A DNA stretch of 64,000 nt. Source: Propioniciclava flava. Lineage in GTDB: Bacteria; Actinomycetota; Actinomycetes; Propionibacteriales; Propionibacteriaceae. The notes beneath the pieces are model-generated. The model worked only from the letters and a program-made list of their open reading frames with translations. It was not told where the DNA came from and did no database searches. Below are positions 14,955 to 22,621 of the stretch, piece by piece (the first letter of the stretch is position 1; each line of letters begins with the position of its first letter). The DNA is taken from positions 1 through 64,000 of the forward strand of contig NZ_PPCV01000005.1 of the NCBI RefSeq assembly GCF_004126535.1, written 5' to 3'. Position numbers and translations under genes: made by a program.

Positions 14955-17545
14955 GCATTCTCCTGAAGAGGCTCGACGACGGCGGTTACCGTCAAGTGGT
15001 CTCCACCGGGAACCCAGTTGGTCGCCGACGCGATCCGGCCCACAGCGCGAAGGTCGTCCTCCGCGGTGCGCAGCCGCGCGATCTGGTCGGCAGGGCCTTC
15101 CACGGTGACCGAAGCCAGCGGGGTCTTCATAGACACCTTGGCGGCGGACTTGGCGCCACGCAGACCGATGAGCATCGCCGAGATGTCCTCCAGCAGGGCT
15201 GCATCACCACCGGTGGGCAGGGAGGAGGCGAGCGGCCAGGCAGCATGATGCACCGACGTGGAATGCCCCCACGACCACACCTCCTCGGTGACGAACGGCA
15301 TGAAGGGTGCGAACAGGCGCAACTGGACGTCCAGCGCAGTCAGCAGGGCGGCTCGCGCCGAGGCTGCGGAGGCGTCCCCTTGGGCACCGTAGGCGCGTTC
15401 CTTCACCAGTTCGAGGTAGTCGTCGCAGAACGTCCAAAAGAACTTCTCGGCGGCTTCCAGGGCGGTGGTGTAATCGAAGCTCTCGAATGCGGCGGTGGCG
15501 CGGTCCACGACCTGAGCCAAGGAGGCCAGCATCGCCAGGTCGACAGGCTGGTCGATCTGGGCGGCGTCCGGGACGGCCCCACCCTCGGCGGCAATTCCCA
15601 AGACGAACTTGGACGCGTTGAGGATCTTCATGGCCAGGCGTCGGCCGACCTTCATCTGGGTCTCATCGAACGGCGAGTCCAGCCCGGGGCGCGCCATCGC
15701 GGCACGCCAGCGCACCGCGTCGGCGCCGAACTTGTCCAGGATCTCGGTCGGCACGACCACATTGCCCTTGGACTTCGACATCTTCTTGCGGTCGGGATCG
15801 ACCACGAAGCCGGAGATGGCGGCACGACGCCACGGCAGGGAGTGGCTTTCCAACTGCGCCCGCACCACACGGCTGAACAGCCACGTGCGGATGATGTCGT
15901 GGGCCTGAGGAGCCAGGTCCATCGGGAAGGTCAGGTTCCACAAGGCCTCGTCGCGCTCCCAGCCGCAGGCAATCTGGGGGGTGAGCGACGAGGTCGCCCA
16001 CGTGTCCATGACGTCCGGGTCGCCCACGAAGCCGCCCGGCACGCCGCGCTGAGCTTCCTCGTAACCGGGGGCAGCCTGGGACGCAGGATCCACGGGCAGC
16101 GATGCGGGGTCGGCCACGATCGGGTGGGCGTGGTCAGGCTCGCCTTCGGCGTCGAGCGGGTACCAAACCGGGAACGGGACGCCGAAGAAGCGCTGGCGGC
16201 TGATCAGCCAATCGCCGTTAAGGCCGTCGACCCAGTTCGTGTAGCGGTGCCGCATGTACTCCGGCACCCACTCCAGTTCGTTGCCGCGCTCCAGCAACGT
16301 GGCGCGCAGGCTCGCGTCGCGGCCGCCGTTGCTGAGATACCACTGGCGTGTGGACACGATCTCGAGCGGCTTGTCGCCCTTCTCGTAGAAGTTCGCCATG
16401 CGCTGCGTGGGGCGCGGCTCACCGTCCAGGTCACCGGAGGAGCGCAGCAGACCGACCATCGCTTCGCGGGCACTGAAGGTGGTCTTGTTGGCCAGTTCGG
16501 CGTACGGCTCGGCGTTCACCAGCCAGTCAGGGGCGTCGGCCTGCAGGCGGCCGTTGCGTTGCAGGACCACACGGGTGGGCAGTCGCAGTTCGCGCCACCA
16601 GATGACGTCGGTGAGGTCACCGAACGTGCAGCACATCGCGATGCCCGCGCCCTTGTCCTTCTCTGCGGCGGGGTGAGCCAAGACGGGGATTTCGACGCCG
16701 AAGACGGGCGAGGTGACGGTCGTCCCGAACAGGTGGGCGTAGCGCTCGTCGTCGGGGTGGGCGATGAGCGCGCACACGCTCGGCAAGAGTTCTGGGCGCG
16801 TCGTCTCGATGTAGACGGGGCCTTGTGCGCCGTGGAAGGCCACACGGTAGTAGTTGCCCGGGTACTCCCGGGCCTCCAGTTCGGCCTGAGCGACCGCCGT
16901 TTGGAACGTGACATCCCACATGGTCGGAGCCTCGGAAAGGTACGCCTCGCCGCGCTCCAAGTTACGCAGGAAGGCGAGCTGCGCGACGCGCTGGGCCTCA
17001 TCGGAAATCGTGGTGTAGAGGGCGTTCCAGTCCACCGACAACCCCAGGCGGCGCCACAGATCCTCGAAGACCTGCTCGTCCACCTGGGTGAGTTCGTGGC
17101 ACAACTCGATGAAGTTGCGACGGCTGATCGCCACCTGACGCTTGGGATCCGGCTTGGCCGGCGGCACGAAGTCAGGGTCATAGGGGATCGACGGATCGCA
17201 GCGGACGCCGTAGTAGTTCTGAACGCGCCGCTCGGTGGGCAGGCCATTGTCGTCCCAGCCCATCGGGTAAAACACCTGCTTGCCTTGCATGCGCTGGTAC
17301 CGCGCCACCAGGTCGGTGTGGGTGTAGCTGAACACGTGACCCACGTGCAACGAGCCCGAGACGGTGGGCGGCGGGGTGTCGATGCTGAACACCTGCTCGC
17401 GGCGCTCGGGTCGGTGGAACGTGTATGTCCCCTCCTCGCGCCAGCTGGCCGACCAGCGACCCTCCAAGCCCTCCAAGGCCGGACGCTCCGGTACGGCCCA
17501 CGATGATGGGGCGGCGGCAGAGGCATCACCAGGATTTGTGCGCAT
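14951..17545 (-). CDS. valS: valine--tRNA ligase
   Basis: An 864-residue class I synthetase that charges tRNA-Val. The nucleotide-binding motif HVGH is at 67-70 and KMSKSKGN near residue 595. The CP1 editing region lies between them and the anticodon-binding domain follows. It resembles the shorter 'type 2' ValS seen in actinobacteria and archaea-like lineages (no long C-terminal coiled arm). I took the ATG at 17545 rather than 17557 because TATGAT stands 7 nt before it, giving a leaderless start. The 2.5-kb open frame on the other strand is a shadow. Confidence 0.93.
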   Translation of the reverse strand: MRTNPGDASAAAPSSWAVPERPALEGLEGRWSASWREEGTYTFHRPERREQVFSIDTPPPTVSGSLHVGHVFSYTHTDLVARYQRMQGKQVFYPMGWDDNGLPTERRVQNYYGVRCDPSIPYDPDFVPPAKPDPKRQVAISRRNFIELCHELTQVDEQVFEDLWRRLGLSVDWNALYTTISDEAQRVAQLAFLRNLERGEAYLSEAPTMWDVTFQTAVAQAELEAREYPGNYYRVAFHGAQGPVYIETTRPELLPSVCALIAHPDDERYAHLFGTTVTSPVFGVEIPVLAHPAAEKDKGAGIAMCCTFGDLTDVIWWRELRLPTRVVLQRNGRLQADAPDWLVNAEPYAELANKTTFSAREAMVGLLRSSGDLDGEPRPTQRMANFYEKGDKPLEIVSTRQWYLSNGGRDASLRATLLERGNELEWVPEYMRHRYTNWVDGLNGDWLISRQRFFGVPFPVWYPLDAEGEPDHAHPIVADPASLPVDPASQAAPGYEEAQRGVPGGFVGDPDVMDTWATSSLTPQIACGWERDEALWNLTFPMDLAPQAHDIIRTWLFSRVVRAQLESHSLPWRRAAISGFVVDPDRKKMSKSKGNVVVPTEILDKFGADAVRWRAAMARPGLDSPFDETQMKVGRRLAMKILNASKFVLGIAAEGGAVPDAAQIDQPVDLAMLASLAQVVDRATAAFESFDYTTALEAAEKFFWTFCDDYLELVKERAYGAQGDASAASARAALLTALDVQLRLFAPFMPFVTEEVWSWGHSTSVHHAAWPLASSLPTGGDAALLEDISAMLIGLRGAKSAAKVSMKTPLASVTVEGPADQIARLRTAEDDLRAVGRIASATNWVPGGDHLTVTAVVEPLQENA

Positions 17546-17552
17546 GATTCCG

Positions 17553-17558
17553 ATCATA
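17553..17558 (-). promoter_or_regulatory. valS: -10 hexamer TATGAT, leaderless start of valS
   Basis: On the minus strand TATGAT ends 7 nt before the ATG at 17545. No Shine-Dalgarno lies between, which decides the start codon. Confidence 0.5.
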
Positions 17559-17594
17559 GAGTGATTTCCAGTGGAGCGGCTCGGCTAGATCACC

Positions 17595-17830
17595 TCATGG
17601 CAAAGGCCTTGTTGCCGTCCATGGACGCGTAGTGGTCGGACCGTGGCAGAGCAGGTCGCCGCGGTGGCCGACCGCGTTGCGGAGATCCGCATCCATGAAG
17701 GTCATCGTCTTGGGGACCAGGGTCCACGTGCCCGCGGACGCCTCACGCTGGAGCATGTCCCGCGTAGGTGTGCTCAAACTGGCGGCACAGCGGGCATCAG
17801 GGCTCCTCGTCGCAGGGGGTGAGCCCGTGA
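17595..17830 (-). pseudogene. decayed duplicate of the adjacent DsbA-like gene
   Basis: On the minus strand one frame reads CPLCRQFEHTYAGHAPA, aligning with CPNCRIFEMNFGQ of the intact upstream gene. Another frame then reads MLQREASAGTWTLVPKTMTF, aligning with MLDQEAQAGTWTLVNKTMTF. The change of frame between the two blocks, the lack of an N-terminal anchor and the loss of similarity after about 25 more residues show a frameshifted, truncated copy. The CPLC active site is still legible. It lies just downstream of the intact gene, so a tandem duplication that decayed is the simplest account. Confidence 0.75.
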
Positions 17831-17865
17831 CTCAGGTGGGGTGGTCGGCCGGGTGCGCTGGGGGC

Positions 17866-18639
17866 TTAGGCCGACGCGAGGATCAACGACTTCAGCTGGG
17901 CTGCCGAGGAGATCTTGCTGAGGTCGACATCCTTGCCGTTCACGCGCAAGGTCGGGGTGCCGGTGACACCGTCGGTGTAGGCGCCCTTGTCCACGGCAGC
18001 CACAAAATCCTTCGTCGCGCGGCCGTCGTAGCAGGCCTGGAACTGGGTGAGTTGGTCGGGGGTGAACCCGAGCTTGGTGGGGATGGTGACACGCAGCAGT
18101 TCGTCCGTGAAGCCGACGGAACCACGGACTTCCTGAGCGGCCTGGTTGTTGTAGATCTCCAGACCGTAGTCGGCGTAGTGGCCGACAGTGGCGGCGCAGG
18201 AGGCAGCGAGGGCGGCGCGAGTGGAGGCGGTGTTGTTCAGGTTGGAGTCCATGAAGGTCATGGTCTTGTTGACCAGGGTCCACGTGCCTGCTTGCGCCTC
18301 TTGATCCAGCATCTGACCGAAGTTCATCTCAAAGATGCGGCAGTTGGGGCACTGGTAGTCCAGGTAGAGGGTGACGGTGGGGGATCCTGCGGCGCCTTGG
18401 GCGACGACGAGACCGTTCTTGTCGGCGTTGGCGTTCGGGGGAACGATCTGGGCCATGGCTGGGGTGGCGTCGGGCTTGTTTTGTTGTGACGTCACTAAGA
18501 CGGCGGCGAAGACGCCGATCAAGACCAGAGCCAGGACGCCTGCGATGACGCCCACGATCCGTGTGGTGCGGCGCTGCTTGGCGGCGGCTTCTTGTTGCCG
18601 ACGCAACTGCTCGCGACGGTTCGTGGCGTTGGTAGGCAT
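17866..18639 (-). CDS. membrane-anchored DsbA-like thiol-disulfide protein
   Basis: A 257-residue protein. A basic cytoplasmic N-terminus (REQLRRQQEAAAKQRRTTR) precedes one membrane helix (residues 28-50). The extracytoplasmic thioredoxin-fold domain (Thioredoxin_4/DsbA-like) has active-site CPNC at 97-100, and the cis-Pro region is GVTGTPTLRVNGKDV. It probably forms or rearranges disulfides in exported proteins. Its start directly abuts the stop of the MauE-like gene (TGAATG), so the two are coupled; a MauE/DoxX-type membrane protein is a plausible electron partner. A broken copy lies immediately downstream. Confidence 0.85.
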   Translation of the reverse strand: MPTNATNRREQLRRQQEAAAKQRRTTRIVGVIAGVLALVLIGVFAAVLVTSQQNKPDATPAMAQIVPPNANADKNGLVVAQGAAGSPTVTLYLDYQCPNCRIFEMNFGQMLDQEAQAGTWTLVNKTMTFMDSNLNNTASTRAALAASCAATVGHYADYGLEIYNNQAAQEVRGSVGFTDELLRVTIPTKLGFTPDQLTQFQACYDGRATKDFVAAVDKGAYTDGVTGTPTLRVNGKDVDLSKISSAAQLKSLILASA

Positions 18640-19209
18640 TCAGGACTCCTCGTGGTCGTTCAAGTCGGGCTCAAGTAGTGCGTCCTGTGACGCGGTGGCG
18701 TGCGAAGCGCCGAAAATCCAGGTGTCGAGGGCGAAAGCGGTGCGAGGGAAGATCGCCAACCAGATGCCGCAGGCCATCAGCCCCAGATCACGCGCGATCT
18801 CCCAGGGGTAGGCGGCGAAAGCCTCTTCCGCGGAGATTACGCCACCGCCGCCGAAGCAGCCGCAATCCAGCGTCAGGCCGCGCGCCCAGGCGCTGCCGAT
18901 CGCAATCGTGAAGGCGAGCATGAGGAGGGCGCCGAGGATGCCAGTGATCCGGGTGAAGACGCCTGCCATGATCAGGAGCCCCAAGATGATCTCGCCGAAG
19001 GGCAGGAGGGTCCCCACCACGCTGGTCAGTTCGTAGGGCAGGAGGCGGTACGCGCGGACGGCGAGAATCGACTCGCCGATCGTGCCGACCTTGAGGGCAC
19101 CAGCAACGAAGATCACCCCGCCCAAGATGAGTCGGGCGGCCAAGCCCACCCACGCGGTCCACGGTCGACCTGCCCAGAGGCGACGGGCCGAGGCATGCGC
19201 AGCGGTCAT
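18640..19209 (-). CDS. MauE/DoxX-family membrane protein
   Basis: A 189-residue protein with four membrane helices (about 20-40, 60-80, 88-108, 130-150). It carries the MauE-like pattern: GGVIFVAGALKVG early, LPFGEIILGLLIM in helix two or three, and a CGCFGGGG cysteine loop. MauE/DoxX proteins are linked to disulfide or electron transfer across the membrane, which suits the DsbA-like gene coupled behind it. The ATG at 19209 was chosen by protein pattern; no strong ribosome site is visible. It is divergent from folC. Confidence 0.8.
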   Translation of the reverse strand: MTAAHASARRLWAGRPWTAWVGLAARLILGGVIFVAGALKVGTIGESILAVRAYRLLPYELTSVVGTLLPFGEIILGLLIMAGVFTRITGILGALLMLAFTIAIGSAWARGLTLDCGCFGGGGVISAEEAFAAYPWEIARDLGLMACGIWLAIFPRTAFALDTWIFGASHATASQDALLEPDLNDHEES

Positions 19210-19275
19210 GGGGACAGGATACAAGGCGTTCAAGTCTTCAATTGCCCCGGCGGGCGTATTGAGGGGGGCCGCGGC

Positions 19276-19281
19276 TAGGCT
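19276..19281 (+). promoter_or_regulatory. folC: -10 hexamer TAGGCT before folC
   Basis: TAGGCT stands 9 nt before the folC ATG; there is no Shine-Dalgarno, so a leaderless or nearly leaderless mRNA is likely. Confidence 0.45.
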
Positions 19282-19290
19282 GGTGCGATC

Positions 19291-20673
19291 ATGAGCACGC
19301 ATGCCGAGATCGTCGCCTCTCTTCAAAGCCGCTGGCCCGAACATCGCGTCGCGCCTAGCCTCGCGCGGGTCGCCGCGTTGACCGAACTGCTGGGCGATCC
19401 GCAGCGGGCCTACCCCGTGATTCAGATCGCCGGGACCAACGGCAAGGGCAGCACCGCGATCATGATCGAGTCGCTGCTGTTGGCCCTCGGGCTGCGGGTG
19501 GGGCGCATCAGTTCACCGCACCTCAGCGACGTCACCGAACGCGTCAGCATCGACGGCGTCCCCATCGGGATCGATGCCTTCGACGAGCTTGTGTCCGACG
19601 TGGCACCCCTGGTGGCCATGGTGGACGACCAACTCCTCGACGGGGTGCCGATGACCTTCTTCGAGGTGATCACCGCCTTGTCGTTCGAGGCGTTCGCGCA
19701 GGCGCCAGTGGATGTCGCCGTCGTGGAGGTGGGCCTGGGCGGCACCTGGGATGCCACCTCGGTGGCGGACGCCCAGGTCGCCGTGATCGCACCGATTGAC
19801 CTCGACCACACGCACCTGTTGGGTGACACCGTCGCGCAGATCGCCACGGAGAAGGCTGGGATCATCAAGGAGGGCGCCGTGGCCGTCATGGCCGAGCAGC
19901 ACCCCGATGCTGCGCGCGTCCTCGCTGAGCGCTGCCGCGAGGTGGGCGCCCAGATGGTTCGCGAGGGCGTCGAGTTTGGGCTGATCGGCCGGGTCCCCGC
20001 GGTGGGCGGTCAAGTGATTCGGCTCGAAACGTCCGGGGGGCCCTCGGAGGAGGTGCTGCTCCCCGCGTTCGGTGAACATATGGCGCACAACGCGGCGCTG
20101 GCGGTGGCTGCCGTGGAGGCATTCCTGGGAGGCAAGCCGCTGCCTGCTGACGTTGTGCGCGACGGCTTGGGGGCCGTTCGGCTCCCCGCGCGGCTCGAGG
20201 TCGTGCGCTCGGGGCCCACGCTCATCCTGGACACCGCGCACAACGTGCACGGGGTGACAGCCACCATGGCCGGGGTTCAGGAGGCGTTCGGCTTCCAACC
20301 GCTGATCGCGGTCGTGGGCATGATGCGCGACAAGGACGTCGAGGGCGTCCTGCGGATCTTGGAGGAGAGCGTCGCCACCATCGTGTGCACGCAGGTCGCC
20401 TCCACCGACCGGGGCATGCCTGCCGATGAACTCGGAGAACTGGCCGCAGACATTTTCGGTCCCGATCGCGTCGAGGTGCGTGCCCTGCTGCCGGACGCAC
20501 TGGAAACGGCCGTCACGCTCGCCGACGGGGCAGGGCTTGGCGCTGGCATCCTCGTGGTCGGCTCGGTGATCCTCGCCGGGGAGGCCCGCACGCTCCTCGT
20601 CTCCGCGCACGAGGAGGAGCAGGAGGATTCCTCGCAGGACGCCGAGGTGTGGTCCGTGGGGGAGGAGAGCTGA
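19291..20673 (+). CDS. folC: dihydrofolate synthase / folylpolyglutamate synthase
   Basis: A 460-residue Mur-ligase-type enzyme that adds glutamate to dihydropteroate or folates using ATP. The P-loop GTNGKGST is at 48-55. The folate-binding segment RISSPHLSDVTERVSIDG follows, then the central domain (LGGTWDATSV) and the C-terminal ligase domain (ILDTAHNVHG). The C-terminal 25 residues are acidic and variable. It heads a three-gene set, folC-DUF4233-ndk, usual in actinobacteria; its stop overlaps the next start (TGATG). Confidence 0.93.
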   Translation: MSTHAEIVASLQSRWPEHRVAPSLARVAALTELLGDPQRAYPVIQIAGTNGKGSTAIMIESLLLALGLRVGRISSPHLSDVTERVSIDGVPIGIDAFDELVSDVAPLVAMVDDQLLDGVPMTFFEVITALSFEAFAQAPVDVAVVEVGLGGTWDATSVADAQVAVIAPIDLDHTHLLGDTVAQIATEKAGIIKEGAVAVMAEQHPDAARVLAERCREVGAQMVREGVEFGLIGRVPAVGGQVIRLETSGGPSEEVLLPAFGEHMAHNAALAVAAVEAFLGGKPLPADVVRDGLGAVRLPARLEVVRSGPTLILDTAHNVHGVTATMAGVQEAFGFQPLIAVVGMMRDKDVEGVLRILEESVATIVCTQVASTDRGMPADELGELAADIFGPDRVEVRALLPDALETAVTLADGAGLGAGILVVGSVILAGEARTLLVSAHEEEQEDSSQDAEVWSVGEES

Positions 20674-21014
20674 TGCTGCGCCAAGGCAACCCGATGATCA
20701 AGACGGTTTCCCTCACGCTGATCTTCGAGGTCATCGTGTGCATCCTGGCCATGCCGGGCATGATCCAGGTCAGCGATGTCGCTATCCCCTTGGCGCTTGG
20801 AGCGGGCGGAGTGGCCGCCTTGCTGCCTCTCATCGCCGCAGCGACCCTGCGCACACCGCTGGGCTGGGTGCTGGCCTGGGTTTCTCAGATCGCCTGCCTT
20901 GCCCTGGGGCTCCTGACGCCCTGGATGTACGTCGTGGGCGGCGCGTTCGCAGCTCTGTTCGTCGTCGAGTTCGTTCTTGGACGCCGGATCGAATCCGATA
21001 CTGCGGCACGGTAA
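20673..21014 (+). CDS. DUF4233 membrane protein
   Basis: A 113-residue protein with three or four membrane helices (about 13-30, 38-60, 66-84, 88-105). Small membrane proteins of this type (DUF4233) sit between folC and ndk in many actinobacteria; their role is unknown. The start ATG overlaps the folC stop and has GGAGGAG upstream, so it is coupled to folC. The frame is open upstream into folC, but the ribosome site fixes this start. Confidence 0.8.
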   Translation: MLRQGNPMIKTVSLTLIFEVIVCILAMPGMIQVSDVAIPLALGAGGVAALLPLIAAATLRTPLGWVLAWVSQIACLALGLLTPWMYVVGGAFAALFVVEFVLGRRIESDTAAR

Positions 21015-21025
21015 CGCCGCACCGC

Positions 21026-21031
21026 TAGGGT
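21026..21031 (+). promoter_or_regulatory. ndk: -10 hexamer TAGGGT, leaderless start of ndk
   Basis: TAGGGT stands 7 nt before the ndk ATG at 21039. It lies in the 24-base gap after the DUF4233 gene, so ndk can be made independently of folC. Confidence 0.5.
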
Positions 21032-21038
21032 GACGGGC

Positions 21039-21449
21039 ATGACGCAACGCACCCTCGTCCTGCTCAAGCCGGACGCCGTCGCCCGGGGTTTGGTCGGGAC
21101 CATCCTGGCTCGTTATGAGGCCAAGGGGCTCTCCTTCGCCGCCGTGGACCTGCGGACGATCGATGGCGAACTGGCCGATCAGCACTACGCGGAACACCGC
21201 GAACAGCCCTTCTATCCTGGCCTGCGGGCCTTCATTACCTCCGGGCCGCTGCTCGCCGTGGTGGTTGAGGGCGAGTCGGCGATCGCGGCCGTGCGGGCAC
21301 TCAACGGCGCCACGGACGGCATCAAGGCCGCACCGGGAACGATCCGTGGGGACCTGACCACGTCGGGGTCGCGCAATCTCGTGCACGCGTCCGACTCACC
21401 CCAGTCAGCCGCCCGCGAGATCGCCTTGTGGTTCCCAGAGCTTGCCTAG
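21039..21449 (+). CDS. ndk: nucleoside-diphosphate kinase
   Basis: A 136-residue enzyme that transfers the gamma phosphate from ATP to NDPs through a phospho-His. His116 lies in NLVHASDS, the family's active-site motif, and the N-terminal [13 protein letters not shown] is typical. Full length for the family. The ATG at 21039 was preferred over the GTG three codons earlier because of the -10 hexamer 7 nt upstream. Confidence 0.96.
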   Translation: MTQRTLVLLKPDAVARGLVGTILARYEAKGLSFAAVDLRTIDGELADQHYAEHREQPFYPGLRAFITSGPLLAVVVEGESAIAAVRALNGATDGIKAAPGTIRGDLTTSGSRNLVHASDSPQSAAREIALWFPELA

Positions 21450-21452
21450 GAT
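21447..21452 (+). promoter_or_regulatory. -10 hexamer TAGGAT overlapping the ndk stop codon
   Basis: TAGGAT begins with the ndk TAG stop and ends 6 nt before the ATG of the CPBP protease gene, giving a leaderless start with no intergenic waste. Confidence 0.45.
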
Positions 21453-21458
21453 CCCTTC

Positions 21459-22574
21459 ATGACCAGCAACGCACAGCCACCTCAGGCGGGCCTTCCCGGG
21501 CAGGCCGCCTCGTCCGGCGTTCCCGCGGGGGCGATGCCTGCCTGGACGCTCGATATGGCGTCCCTCCCGGCCCACCTCCGACCGGCACTGCCGGTCATGG
21601 AGCGTGACTACTTCGCGTTCTGGCGTGCGCCCCGGTTCCGGTGGTGGAAATCGCTCCTGGCCATCGTGCTGGGGGGTGTGGTGTTCCTCTTCCTCAGCGG
21701 CATCCTCGGCACCATCGGGATGCTGATGGATGGGACCGATCCGCTCGCGGTCGTGCAGGGACGCTCAGGCATCGGGCCCGCGTTCTTTATCGCGAACAAC
21801 ATCAGCTTGGCCCTGTGCGTCCCGCTGGCCATGGTCACCGCCTGGGTGTGCGTGCAGCAGCGACCCCGCTGGCTCACGTCTGTCGCGGGTCGGATGCGCT
21901 GGCGTTGGTTCTTCGTGGTCGTAGCGGCGATCCTGCCGTTGTGGATCTTGCTCATCGGGATCGGCCTGCTGGTGGCGCCACCGTCAGGGGTGGGTCTGTG
22001 GCCCCACACCACGCTCATGGTTGTCGGCATCCTGCTGACGACCCCTTTGCAGGCCGCGGGGGAGGAGTACCTCGTTCGGGGGCTGCTCGGACGCGCCGTG
22101 GCCGCCTGGCTGCCCAACCCCGTCGTCGGTTTCGGTCTGTCCACCATCGTCACTGCCGGGGTATTCATGCTTCTGCATGGAGCCGGTGATCCCTGGCTGA
22201 ACGTCTTCTACGTCGCTTTCGGGGTGGTGGGGAGTTGGCTGACCTGGCGCACCGGGGGCCTGGAGGCCGCCGTGGCCATCCACGTCGTCAACAACATGCT
22301 CAGCGAAGCGATCCTGCCGTTCGTCGACATGTCCGGCATGTTCAACCGGACCGCAGGTGCGGGTGACCCGTCCATCCTGATCAACATCGGTGTCTTGGTT
22401 CTCGCTGCCCTGATCGTCGAGTTCCTGGCCCGCCGGGCTGATTTGGTCACGCGAGCCAGACCGGGTGCTTTCGAACTGGAAGCGACCCTGACAAGCATGG
22501 CCGGGTACGGCCTCCCGCCCGGAGGGCCTGCTGCCGGATACGGGCCCCCACCCGGAGGGACTGCCCGGGCTTGA
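21459..22574 (+). CDS. CPBP-family intramembrane metalloprotease
   Basis: A 371-residue membrane protein with about eight helices. The CPBP (Abi/CAAX-protease-like) motifs are present in order: EEYLVRGLLGR with the paired Glu and Arg, FMLLHGAGDPW, and AIHVVNNMLSE with His and Asn. These residues line the active site of the family, which cleaves within membranes or matures peptides. The N-terminal 45 residues are a Pro/Gly/Ala-rich cytoplasmic segment, and the C-terminus is a YG(L/P)PPGGP-type repeat. The substrate is unknown. Confidence 0.85.
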   Translation: MTSNAQPPQAGLPGQAASSGVPAGAMPAWTLDMASLPAHLRPALPVMERDYFAFWRAPRFRWWKSLLAIVLGGVVFLFLSGILGTIGMLMDGTDPLAVVQGRSGIGPAFFIANNISLALCVPLAMVTAWVCVQQRPRWLTSVAGRMRWRWFFVVVAAILPLWILLIGIGLLVAPPSGVGLWPHTTLMVVGILLTTPLQAAGEEYLVRGLLGRAVAAWLPNPVVGFGLSTIVTAGVFMLLHGAGDPWLNVFYVAFGVVGSWLTWRTGGLEAAVAIHVVNNMLSEAILPFVDMSGMFNRTAGAGDPSILINIGVLVLAALIVEFLARRADLVTRARPGAFELEATLTSMAGYGLPPGGPAAGYGPPPGGTARA

Positions 22575-22580
22575 TAGACT
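22575..22580 (+). promoter_or_regulatory. -10 hexamer TAGACT before the mrp operon
   Basis: TAGACT lies just after the CPBP stop codon and about 40 nt before the GTG of mrpA, leaving a short leader containing the ribosome site GGAAGGGG. No clear -35 is seen. Confidence 0.4.
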
Positions 22581-22621
22581 GACCCGACCTTGTAAGCCAC
22601 GACCCTGGAAGGGGTAACCGC

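Noticed and set aside
14996-17506. 836-residue open frame opposite valS
   Set aside because: Composition is that of a reverse-complement shadow, and valS on the other strand has all catalytic motifs.
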